From assembly GCA_947653505.1 (NCBI GenBank), contig CANTHI010000209.1:1-6717 (forward strand): 6,717 nt of DNA, read 5' to 3'. A program made the position numbers and the translations under genes. Shown here piece by piece: positions 1 through 5,970 of the stretch. Under the pieces are notes generated by a model that ran no database searches, was not told the DNA's origin, and was given only the letters and a program-made list of their open reading frames with translations. Within the stretch, counting starts at the first letter, position 1. Every line of letters starts with the position of its first letter. This DNA is from an uncultured Eubacterium sp. Lineage in GTDB: Bacteria > Bacillota_A > Clostridia > Lachnospirales > Lachnospiraceae.

Positions 1-26
1 TTCATTAAATCATATAAAACATTCAT
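1..26 (-). CDS. Start of a further gene, cut by the window edge
   Basis: Only the first eight codons are in view, reading MNVLYDLM, with two bases of a ninth. The case for a gene is the near-ideal GGAGGAG ribosome binding site, the same orientation as all its neighbours and the open frame to the edge. Openings of the type M-x-V/I-L-Y-D are common in glycosyltransferases of polysaccharide loci, so another glycosyltransferase is a reasonable guess. Eight residues cannot establish a function. Confidence 0.65.
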
Positions 27-181
27 ACCACTCCTCCTGCCGCATCCTTTTTTCTTTTCTGCTTTTATCCGCATATTCCCTGCATTTCTTTATAAATCCG
101 TTTCTATCCGCATATGTCCTGCATGTTTTTATAAATCCGTTTCTATCCGCATATTCCCTGCATTTCTTTATAAATCCGTTT
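27..181 (-). other. Intergenic region made mostly of duplicated gene tail
   Basis: This 155-base gap lies between the GT4 stop and the next start codon. Three of the four 39-bp units fill 66-181. The remaining 39 bases (27-65) are purine-rich on the minus strand and end in the ribosome binding site of the next gene. I see no convincing promoter or intrinsic terminator here, so the next gene is probably still in the same transcript. Confidence 0.7.
31..37 (-). promoter_or_regulatory. Strong ribosome binding site of the gene at the left edge
   Basis: The minus strand reads GGAGGAG, with its GGAGG core six bases before the ATG at 26. This is the main evidence that a real gene starts there. Confidence 0.8.
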
Positions 182-221
182 CTATCCGCATATATCCTGC
201 ATTTCTTTATAAATCCGTTTC
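66..221 (-). repeat. Four tandem 39-bp copies of the glycosyltransferase gene's 3' end
   Basis: Units lie at 66-104, 105-143, 144-182 and 183-221 with no spacer between them. The unit at 183-221 is the coding end of the GT4 gene (KRIYKEMQDICG, then TAG). The other three follow the stop in the same frame and encode KRIYKEMQGICG, KRIYKNMQDICG and KRIYKEMQGICG, ending in TAG, TAG and TAA. The units at 66 and 144 are identical. The others differ from them only at unit positions 12-13, and the unit at 105 also at positions 21 and 23. The alternating D/G pattern fits duplication of a two-unit block. Any number of copies leaves a near-identical protein C-terminus and changes only the distance to the next gene. 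Confidence 0.96.
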
Positions 222-1390
222 ATCTGCTTTTGTACCCTGCGTGTATCATATGCCTTTACTTTCTGCCTGTTCCGATATCCGCACTGCCTGCGCATCTGCG
301 TATCCTGAACCAGATTCTGCAGGATTTCCTGCAGTCTGGCAGAATCATGATATGCAAATTGCAGGTTCTGTTCCGGAATCAGCTCCCGGTTCCCGCGGAT
401 ATCCGATACGATACAGGGCAGTCCTGTGGCCATCGCTTCCATCAGCGCCACAGGCAGTCCCTCCTGCATGGACGGAAATACAAAAATATCCGCATTCTGA
501 TAAAATAATTCGATCTTTTCCTGAAATCCGCCCAGCCGCAGCTGCTCCCGGATACCAAGCCGGTCAGCCTGGTTTACCAGTTCCTGACGCAGACTCCCCT
601 GGCCGCAGATCAGATAAAAAATATCCTTCCTGCAAAGCCCTGCCAGCGCCTTTAGCACAACACCGTGATTTTTCCGGCGGCTTAGCTCCCCTACGGAAAG
701 AAGCACAACCGCGTCTTCCGGCAGCCGGTATGCCCTGCAAAACTCCATCCTGCTACCGGCGCCTCCTGCATCCGGCAGATCCTGCCGCGGTAAAAATCTG
801 GACGTATCAATGCCTGCGCCCGGGATGCGGCGGATTCTTTTTGCCCGCAGATTACGTCTGGCAAAGCAGTCATCTTCTTCATTGACCGTAACCAGTTCTT
901 CTGTCCAGTAAGCAAGCAGCTTTTCAACCGGATAATATAACAGCCAGTTTTTTAGCGGTGCGCCTTTGTAAAAATGAAATCCATGAGCCGTATAGACTGC
1001 CGCTGTCTGATACCAGTGCGCCATCACTCTGCCCAGCACAGACCCGACCGGCGAATGACAGTGGATCCAGTCATAATGCATGGTTTCGAACAATTTTCCA
1101 AGCTGATGGCATGCTCTGATCCAGTCTCTGGCACGGCCCATTCCTCTTGGGCAGTCCCATTGAAACCACAGGACATGCATACCTTCCAGATTCCGTTTCA
1201 GCTTTTCTATCCGTGCGGCATGACACGTATTTCCTTCCTGAAAATTACACGCCACATGGACTTCATACCCCATTTCCTTCAGCAGCCGGATATTCGGCAT
1301 GTTAAACTGATCGATCATAGACGCGACTGAGGCTAACATCAGCACCCTGTGCCTGCTTTTTCTGTTTTTTGTGCTTTTGATACTTTTCAT
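182..1390 (-). CDS. Glycosyltransferase family 4 (EpsD/CapM-like)
   Basis: This 402-residue GT-B fold retaining glycosyltransferase probably extends the lipid-linked repeat unit in the cytoplasm. The N-terminal acceptor domain begins after a basic leader and carries LASVASMIDQFNMPNIRLLK (19-38), then YDWIHCHSPVGS (106-117) and YTAHGFHFYKGAPLKNWLLY (133-152), a stretch typical of this GT4 subgroup. The C-terminal donor domain carries LLSVGELSRRKNH (230-242), CGQGSLR (262-268) and the EX7E-type motif EGLPVALME (E310 and E318). Length is normal. The ATG at 1390 overlaps the regulator's TGA as ATGA, and no purine-rich ribosome binding site precedes it, so translation is probably coupled to the regulator gene. 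A shorter start at residue 18 is possible but less likely. Its final 12 codons plus stop form the first of four 39-bp tandem copies. Donor and acceptor are unknown. Confidence 0.94.
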   Translation of the reverse strand: MKSIKSTKNRKSRHRVLMLASVASMIDQFNMPNIRLLKEMGYEVHVACNFQEGNTCHAARIEKLKRNLEGMHVLWFQWDCPRGMGRARDWIRACHQLGKLFETMHYDWIHCHSPVGSVLGRVMAHWYQTAAVYTAHGFHFYKGAPLKNWLLYYPVEKLLAYWTEELVTVNEEDDCFARRNLRAKRIRRIPGAGIDTSRFLPRQDLPDAGGAGSRMEFCRAYRLPEDAVVLLSVGELSRRKNHGVVLKALAGLCRKDIFYLICGQGSLRQELVNQADRLGIREQLRLGGFQEKIELFYQNADIFVFPSMQEGLPVALMEAMATGLPCIVSDIRGNRELIPEQNLQFAYHDSARLQEILQNLVQDTQMRRQCGYRNRQKVKAYDTRRVQKQMKRIYKEMQDICG

Positions 1391-1719
1391 GGCTGGTTCA
1401 TAATCTCTGCCACGGATTTCATGATTTTGATATACAGGGCATAGCTGTCAAAATCTTTTTTCTCCGGCGGATTCCACATTTCCAGCACAGCATCGGATGG
1501 ATGAACGTCACCCCATAAAAGCTCGCCCGCGTCTGCCTCCAGCGTCCTGCACAGATTGACAAATGTTTCCAGACTCATAATCCGGGTACCTCTTTCGATG
1601 TGCCCCATAAATGACATGCTGATCCCGCATTTTTCCGCAAGCTCCCCCTGCGTCCATTCCTTTGCTTTCCGCACCTGACGGATCCTCTTTCCTATCCCTT
1701 TGTAATCCAGTTCCTGCAT
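1387..1719 (-). CDS. XRE-family helix-turn-helix transcriptional regulator
   Basis: This is a 110-residue protein. An N-terminal Cro/CI-type DNA-binding domain (about residues 8-65) is clear: IGKRIRQVRKAKEWTQGELA, then KCGISMSFMGHIERGTR as the recognition-helix region, then a fourth and fifth helix ending near GELLWGD. The C-terminal 40 residues are short, probably helical, and I do not recognise them. There is no ligand, peptidase or membrane domain. The start at 1719 has a strong GGAGG seven bases upstream, 38 bases after the wecB stop. Its stop overlaps the start of the next glycosyltransferase as ATGA. That places it inside the biosynthetic operon, so autoregulation or control of this locus is plausible, but the target is not shown. 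No operator-like palindrome was found beside the gene. Confidence 0.93.
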   Translation of the reverse strand: MQELDYKGIGKRIRQVRKAKEWTQGELAEKCGISMSFMGHIERGTRIMSLETFVNLCRTLEADAGELLWGDVHPSDAVLEMWNPPEKKDFDSYALYIKIMKSVAEIMNQP

Positions 1720-1726
1720 AACCAGC

Positions 1727-1731
1727 CCTCC
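1727..1731 (-). promoter_or_regulatory. Strong ribosome binding site of the XRE regulator
   Basis: The minus strand reads GGAGG, then seven bases, then the ATG at 1719. Because the following glycosyltransferase gene has no good site of its own, this one may set translation entry for both genes. Confidence 0.8.
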
Positions 1732-1757
1732 ATATTATCCTGATTTTCCTGACGCTT

Positions 1758-2852
1758 TCAGACTCTTATTAATATATCCGCGATTCTTTTGCAGGCCTGC
1801 CCGTCTCCATATGGATTCGTTGCCCTGCTCATTTTTTCATAGACGTTGTGATCATTTAACAGCAGACGAATATCCGCATAAATACTTTCTTCACAGGTTC
1901 CCGCAACCCGGAGCGTCCCGGCGGCAACCCCTTCCGGTCTTTCTGTCGTATCTCTCATGACCAGAACCGGTTTGCCCAAAAAAGGCGCTTCCTCCTGGAT
2001 TCCCCCGCTGTCTGTCAGGATCAGATAGCTTCTGGCCATGAAATTATGAAAATTTACTACGTCCAGCGGTCTGATCATATGGACTCTTTCATGATCTCCC
2101 AATATTGCATCTGCCGCCCTGCGCACCGCCGGATTCATATGAACCGGATAAATAACCTTTACGTCCGGATATTCATCCACAATCCGGCGGACCGCCCGGA
2201 ACATCTGACGCATCGGCTCCCCAAGGTTTTCCCTCCGGTGCGCCGTAAGCAGGATCAGACGGCTGTTTTCTGCCCATTCCAGCTCTTTATGTTTATAATC
2301 TTTACGCACTGTCGTTTTGAGCGCGTCAATGGCTGTATTGCCCGTCACATATATGTGCGCTTCTTTCTTCCCCTGTCTGAGCAGATTTTCTTTTGCCAGC
2401 TGCGTGGGTGCGAAATCATAATCTGAAAGAATGCTGACGGCCTGCCGGTTAAACTCTTCGGGATACGGCGCCCGGATATCATAAGTGCGAAGTCCTGCCT
2501 CCACATGGCCGATACGGATATGCATATAAAAGCAGGCAAGCGCCGCGGCAAATGCTGTCGTCGTATCGCCATGTACCAGTACAATGTCTGGTTTTTCCTT
2601 TTCCAGTACGTCTTTCACCCGTTCCAGAATACGGGCCGTAATGTCAGACAGCGTCTGATTCTCTTTCATAATTGCCAGATTATACTCCGGCCCGACTCCA
2701 AACGCTTCCAGTACCTGTGCCAGCATCTGCTGATGCTGGCCTGTTACACAGACGCTGACTGCCAGTTCTTTTCTGTTTTTCAGTTCCTTTACCAGCGGGC
2801 ACATTTTTATCGCTTCAGGCCGCGTTCCAAAAATAAGCAGTACCTTTTTCAT
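1758..2852 (-). CDS. wecB: UDP-N-acetylglucosamine 2-epimerase, non-hydrolysing
   Basis: This 364-residue cytoplasmic enzyme interconverts UDP-GlcNAc and UDP-ManNAc, supplying a donor for surface glycans. Family motifs run the full length: FGTRPEAIKMCPL (8-20), VTGQHQQML (36-44), VLVHGDTTTA (91-100), GHVEAGLRT (115-123), PYPEEFNRQ (129-137), VTGNTAIDAL (169-178), TAHRRENLG (203-211), YPVHMNP (235-241), LTDSGGIQEEAP (279-290) and RDTTERPEGV (300-309). Positions corresponding to the catalytic acidic and His residues of E. coli WecB are present (D96, E118, E132, H205). Length is normal. The start at 2852 has AAGGA five bases upstream, within the 17-base gap after the heparinase-family gene. Gram-positive orthologues are often named mnaA. 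FnlC/WbjD-type epimerases of the L-FucNAc pathway are relatives, but their partner genes are not visible here. UDP-ManNAc could be used directly or oxidised to UDP-ManNAcA by a dehydrogenase outside the window. Confidence 0.97.
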   Translation of the reverse strand: MKKVLLIFGTRPEAIKMCPLVKELKNRKELAVSVCVTGQHQQMLAQVLEAFGVGPEYNLAIMKENQTLSDITARILERVKDVLEKEKPDIVLVHGDTTTAFAAALACFYMHIRIGHVEAGLRTYDIRAPYPEEFNRQAVSILSDYDFAPTQLAKENLLRQGKKEAHIYVTGNTAIDALKTTVRKDYKHKELEWAENSRLILLTAHRRENLGEPMRQMFRAVRRIVDEYPDVKVIYPVHMNPAVRRAADAILGDHERVHMIRPLDVVNFHNFMARSYLILTDSGGIQEEAPFLGKPVLVMRDTTERPEGVAAGTLRVAGTCEESIYADIRLLLNDHNVYEKMSRATNPYGDGQACKRIADILIRV

Positions 2853-2869
2853 TGTGTTCCTTTCTGCAG

Positions 2870-4639
2870 TCAGCTTTCCGTCAAAAAAACAATCCGGTAA
2901 ACAACCGCGCTTCCCGCATTTCCGGTGATTTCAAATACCTTCTTTTTCTGTATGCTTCCATATTCTTCAGAATAGCTGCAGATCGTCCCCTGTTCATGGA
3001 CGTAAACTCCTGCAGCCTGCATGATCTCCAGCCGCAGATGCATCCTGCTTTCCATACCTTCCAGATCATACCGGCTGCCTTCGTGTTTTGTCAGGAACAA
3101 ACCGGGAGCCAGATGAATGTAAGATCTTATAACGGCATCCGGCCTGTTCAGGCACTGATCCTGTACCGTAAAGCCGTCTTCCCAAAACTGCATCGTCCGG
3201 CGCACTTTCGTACCGTTCCAAAAAACTGTTTCCCCGGTAAATTCATGTTCCGTCCTTTCCGCCCGTGTTTTGGAAATTCTTTTTGCAACCCTGTGTTCTC
3301 CCCAGCACTGGCTCTGCCCAATGCTATTTACCGTAAAACAGTTGTGCGCCTGTGTGCTTCTGAAAAACTCCCGCAGGCTGGTCTGATACTGGTAAGTTCC
3401 TGAATTAACAAGCACAGGATATCCATCTGCAAAGACCTCATAGCTGAGACAGTCACACTGTCCATGCCCCGGAATATACGACGGTCCGATCACCCCGCAG
3501 TCAATAATACATGTGAGGTTACTGATTCTGTATTTGTAATAGCCAGCGTCCGGCAGTTCAAAAAGCTCTGTATTTCCCAGATCCGTATTTTCCAGATTCA
3601 TATTTTCCAGATTCATATTTTCCAGATCCGCATTTCCCAGATCCGTATTTCCTTTTCGCCCAGAGCACCTGATATGTCTTTCGATCCCTTTTTGCAGCGC
3701 CTCTGCCGTCTTTGCCTCATTATTGCCCGCATCATTAAATAACGGGACCCGCTTTAGTCCCCCTTCAAAAGAAACTGTACAGCTTAGCATCCGTGCAAGC
3801 ACACTCTCCAATTGTTCCAGATACCGCTCATATCCGTTCTCCTGCCGCAATGCAAGAAAAACGCGCAAAATATCTTCCATAATGATTTTGTGATACATAA
3901 AGCTCCGCTCAAAATGCATCCCGTCTTTTAAAATCTGCCTTTTTATCTCCCGCCGGAATCTGTCCAGATACTTTTTCACATTCCGCTGCTCGCCAAACGC
4001 AATCCCCGCTATCATCAGCGTTTTTAAATCTTCAAAATAATGGTTGCCCAGCAGATGCTTTTCCTGATTGGCCATCAGATGCCTGTACTGGCGGTACAGG
4101 CTTAGCTCCAGCCGCTGTCTGAATGTCTGATCCTGATCCAGCCTGCCTTCCAGCAGCTGCATAACAATCAGCCAGTGCGGGATGCGCTTTGCGATGACAT
4201 AGGCATTCCATCCATCGCCTGCAGCATCGGAAAAACAATCCATCCATGTTTCCAGCAGCTCTTTGATTTTCGTATAATAAACCGGATTTTTTGTCCGTGT
4301 ATAAAATACCGCCAGTGGAATCAGATATTCCATATCATACAGATGAAACATCCATAACCGCGAAGCCTGGCCGTCGATGGTCCAGTAACGCAGATCTATG
4401 GTATGTCTTTCATTTAGCAGAAAAATCTCATCTGCTAATATCCTGTCACAGTCAAACCGGCTTATATACGTATCATCCGCGTCCAGCTGCGGGACATAAA
4501 GCTTTACCGGATTTTTCATTTTAATGCCGGAGCAGTCTGCCTTCACATCCCCAGATACTGCCCGTTTTATCTGGTAAAAAATCTGGGTTATTTTTAAATA
4601 TTTTATTGTATTCAGGTAAAGTCCTGTTTTTTCATACAT
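2870..4639 (-). CDS. Heparinase II/III-family protein (polysaccharide lyase-like)
   Basis: This 589-residue two-domain protein belongs to the heparinase II/III family, whose characterised members cleave uronic-acid-containing polysaccharides by beta-elimination. The N-terminal alpha-helical part (about 1-325) carries RLWMFHLYDMEYL (94-106), GNHYFEDLKTL (198-208) and MYH (248-250). The C-terminal beta-sandwich part (about 362-589) carries PGHGQCDCLSYE (390-401) and FFRSTQAHN (425-433), the family's characteristic signature with conserved His, Asp, Arg and His-Asn. Residues 330-360 between the domains are tandem pentapeptides (see the repeat entry). No N-terminal signal peptide or membrane segment is evident, which is odd for a lyase acting on an exported polymer. 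The start at 4639 has GGAG six bases upstream. The gene lies 62 bases after the WbuB-like gene and 17 bases before the epimerase gene. Homologues in polysaccharide loci probably edit or trim the cognate glycan. Substrate and catalytic activity are not shown by sequence. Confidence 0.92.
   Translation of the reverse strand: MYEKTGLYLNTIKYLKITQIFYQIKRAVSGDVKADCSGIKMKNPVKLYVPQLDADDTYISRFDCDRILADEIFLLNERHTIDLRYWTIDGQASRLWMFHLYDMEYLIPLAVFYTRTKNPVYYTKIKELLETWMDCFSDAAGDGWNAYVIAKRIPHWLIVMQLLEGRLDQDQTFRQRLELSLYRQYRHLMANQEKHLLGNHYFEDLKTLMIAGIAFGEQRNVKKYLDRFRREIKRQILKDGMHFERSFMYHKIIMEDILRVFLALRQENGYERYLEQLESVLARMLSCTVSFEGGLKRVPLFNDAGNNEAKTAEALQKGIERHIRCSGRKGNTDLGNADLENMNLENMNLENTDLGNTELFELPDAGYYKYRISNLTCIIDCGVIGPSYIPGHGQCDCLSYEVFADGYPVLVNSGTYQYQTSLREFFRSTQAHNCFTVNSIGQSQCWGEHRVAKRISKTRAERTEHEFTGETVFWNGTKVRRTMQFWEDGFTVQDQCLNRPDAVIRSYIHLAPGLFLTKHEGSRYDLEGMESRMHLRLEIMQAAGVYVHEQGTICSYSEEYGSIQKKKVFEITGNAGSAVVYRIVFLTES
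3571..3652 (-). repeat. 15-bp minisatellite, five units plus a partial, encoding pentapeptides
   Basis: Five consecutive 15-base units (3571-3585, 3586-3600, 3601-3615, 3616-3630, 3631-3645) plus seven bases of a sixth share the plus-strand pattern YATTTYCCAGATYCR. The units at 3586 and 3601 are identical. In the heparinase-family frame each unit encodes [G/E]-N-[T/A/M]-[D/N]-L, covering about residues 330-357. With the register shifted this matches the A(D/N)LXX consensus of pentapeptide-repeat proteins. The run sits in the linker between the alpha-helical domain and the C-terminal beta-sandwich. Because the unit is a multiple of three, gain or loss of units would lengthen or shorten the linker without breaking the frame. 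Confidence 0.93.
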
Positions 4640-4701
4640 TTTATTCTCCAGCCCGGAAACGATCTAAGCTCCACCTTCCCAGCCCGGAAACAGTTTCCGT
4701 T
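4640..4701 (-). promoter_or_regulatory. Short intergenic spacer with palindrome and 13-bp direct repeat
   Basis: These 62 bases separate the WbuB-like gene from the heparinase-family gene. Just past the upstream stop is a perfect 7-base inverted repeat with one central base (4685-4699, CGGAAAC/GTTTCCG). CCAGCCCGGAAAC (plus strand) occurs twice, at 4648-4660 and 4679-4691, 31 bases apart, so the arm GTTTCCG of the transcript is present twice. The second copy ends at the ribosome binding site GGAG (4646-4649), which is six bases from the ATG at 4639. No U-run follows the palindrome, so it does not look like an intrinsic terminator. A role in folding around the start of the heparinase gene is possible but is inference. 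Confidence 0.5.
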
Positions 4702-5970
4702 TCACCGGTCCCGGTTTGCGGCAGCATAGGCTATGACCGTTTCCAGCTTATCTGTCAGTTTTTCAAAATCATATTCTTTTGCCGCTTCTTTCGCTCTTTC
4801 GCCCATTTGCCGGTACTGCGTCTGCGGCATGTTTTTTATCTGCCATATTTTTTCAGCGAGACATTCCGGCGTACATGCTTCCAGCGTAATGCCGCACTGA
4901 TACTGCTCTAAAATATCGTAGCCCATTTTTACTGTTGAAATCACCGGCTTTCCCGAAGCAAGATACTCAAACATTTTATTGGAACTGTTTCCCCTCTTCC
5001 AGTTATAAAGATTCTGTGCGTAATTCAATAAATTCACCGACGATCTGCTTAATATATAAGGGATATACTGCCGGCTGACATATCCTTTAAACTTTACATT
5101 GGACAGCCCGCGTGCCTCTGCCTGTCCTTCCAGGCTTTTTCGAAGCGCTCCTTCTCCAAACAGCAAAAACTGAATATCCTGCTCACTGTGCAGCAGCTCT
5201 GCCGCCGCCAGTATATTTCCAATATTGTTTACTTTCCGTAAGGATCCTGTGTAAACCACATGAAACTTTCCATTTTCCAGATCCGGATCTTTCCATACAT
5301 CGTGGCGAATCTGCTCCTGATAGCGGTCATAGCATATTCCATTATTGATATAAAAGCATTTGCGGATATCTATCCTGCCTCCCTGCTCCAGGAGCCAGCC
5401 CTGCTCCCGCAAATAATCCATATCTCCTGGCTTTGTAAAGATCATGGCATCCGCGTTCCGGTAAATCCAGTATTCACCTCTTTGCAGTATTTTTCCAGGC
5501 AGACTGTTTTTTCTGGCCTTCCCCACACAGAAAATGGCTTCCGGCCACAAATCCCTTACTTCGCAAATGCAGGGAATCCTCATTTTTTTCGCGATCTGAA
5601 TGCCAGCTGCCATTGTCAGCGGATGAACGCTGGACGCCAGTATCATCTCAGGCTTTCCAAGCCGTTTTTCTATTATGCGGTATATACGGAACAATCCCAG
5701 ATAAAACGAAATCCAGTTTCTGATTCTGTCCATTCCATTTTCTTTATAAGGCGTCGTTTTTACAAAAACAAACGGAATCCCGTTTACGGCATCGATCTCA
5801 TAAGTTCCCCTCATCTGCCTTGCCTGTGCCGTAAAATGATTGATATTGGCACAGAAAATAACAGGTGCGTACCCCCGCTCTTTTAATTTTTCAGCGAACC
5901 AGTAATGTCTGCCTGCCTGATCAGAAAACATTCTGGTCGCATCATGGTTCCAAATCCATATACGTTTCAT
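4702..5970 (-). CDS. WbuB-like glycosyltransferase, family GT4
   Basis: This is a 422-residue GT-B fold retaining glycosyltransferase that probably adds a sugar to the lipid-linked repeat unit on the cytoplasmic face. The start chosen is the ATG at 5970, giving MKRIWIWNHDA. It has AAAAGGA six bases upstream, and N-termini of this form are usual for WbuB-like enzymes. The ATG at 6009 would add 13 atypical residues and overlap the upstream gene by 68 bases. Visible landmarks: acceptor-side RHYWFAEKL (about 21-29), CEVRDLWPEA (136-145, typical of this subfamily), the C-terminal domain entry VVYTGSLRKV (238-247), LLFGEG (269-274) and the donor-binding region SNKMFEYLASGKPVI (330-344). Length is normal for the family. 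It overlaps the initiating transferase by 29 bases, which implies one transcript and probably coupled translation. Donor and acceptor are unknown. In L-FucNAc pathways WbuB homologues transfer L-FucNAc, but no FucNAc synthesis genes are visible here. Confidence 0.93.
   Translation of the reverse strand: MKRIWIWNHDATRMFSDQAGRHYWFAEKLKERGYAPVIFCANINHFTAQARQMRGTYEIDAVNGIPFVFVKTTPYKENGMDRIRNWISFYLGLFRIYRIIEKRLGKPEMILASSVHPLTMAAGIQIAKKMRIPCICEVRDLWPEAIFCVGKARKNSLPGKILQRGEYWIYRNADAMIFTKPGDMDYLREQGWLLEQGGRIDIRKCFYINNGICYDRYQEQIRHDVWKDPDLENGKFHVVYTGSLRKVNNIGNILAAAELLHSEQDIQFLLFGEGALRKSLEGQAEARGLSNVKFKGYVSRQYIPYILSRSSVNLLNYAQNLYNWKRGNSSNKMFEYLASGKPVISTVKMGYDILEQYQCGITLEACTPECLAEKIWQIKNMPQTQYRQMGERAKEAAKEYDFEKLTDKLETVIAYAAANRDR

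Noticed and set aside
66..221. Possible CRISPR array or set of CRISPR-like repeats
   Set aside because: The 39-bp units are directly adjacent with no spacers, and one of them is the coding end of the glycosyltransferase gene.
58..231. TCTGCTTTT present at both ends of the 39-bp array (58-66 and 223-231), suggesting a target-site duplication
   Set aside because: The two copies are not in register with the repeat units, there is no inserted element between them, and a 9-base A/T-biased match in this composition can arise by chance.
241..885. Plus-strand open frame of 214 residues
   Set aside because: It is antisense to a clear GT4 glycosyltransferase, has no ribosome binding site or recognisable domain, and its Pro/Ala/His-rich composition is typical of a shadow frame.
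1734..1761. Promoter-like boxes (minus strand CTGAAA, 16 bases, GATAAT) before the XRE gene
   Set aside because: The predicted transcript would begin at or inside the GGAGG ribosome binding site, leaving almost no leader. The match to the -35 box is only four of six.
2875..2910. Possible intrinsic terminator with a U7 run at the end of the heparinase-family gene
   Set aside because: The only nearby stem is about four base pairs, the run lies inside conserved coding sequence, and the next gene starts 17 bases after the stop in the same direction.
2852..3403. Plus-strand open frame of 183 residues
   Set aside because: It is antisense to the conserved C-terminal domain of the heparinase-family gene and shows no motif of its own.
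5260..5886. Plus-strand open frame of 208 residues
   Set aside because: It is entirely antisense to the WbuB-like gene, with no family motif and no supporting start signal.
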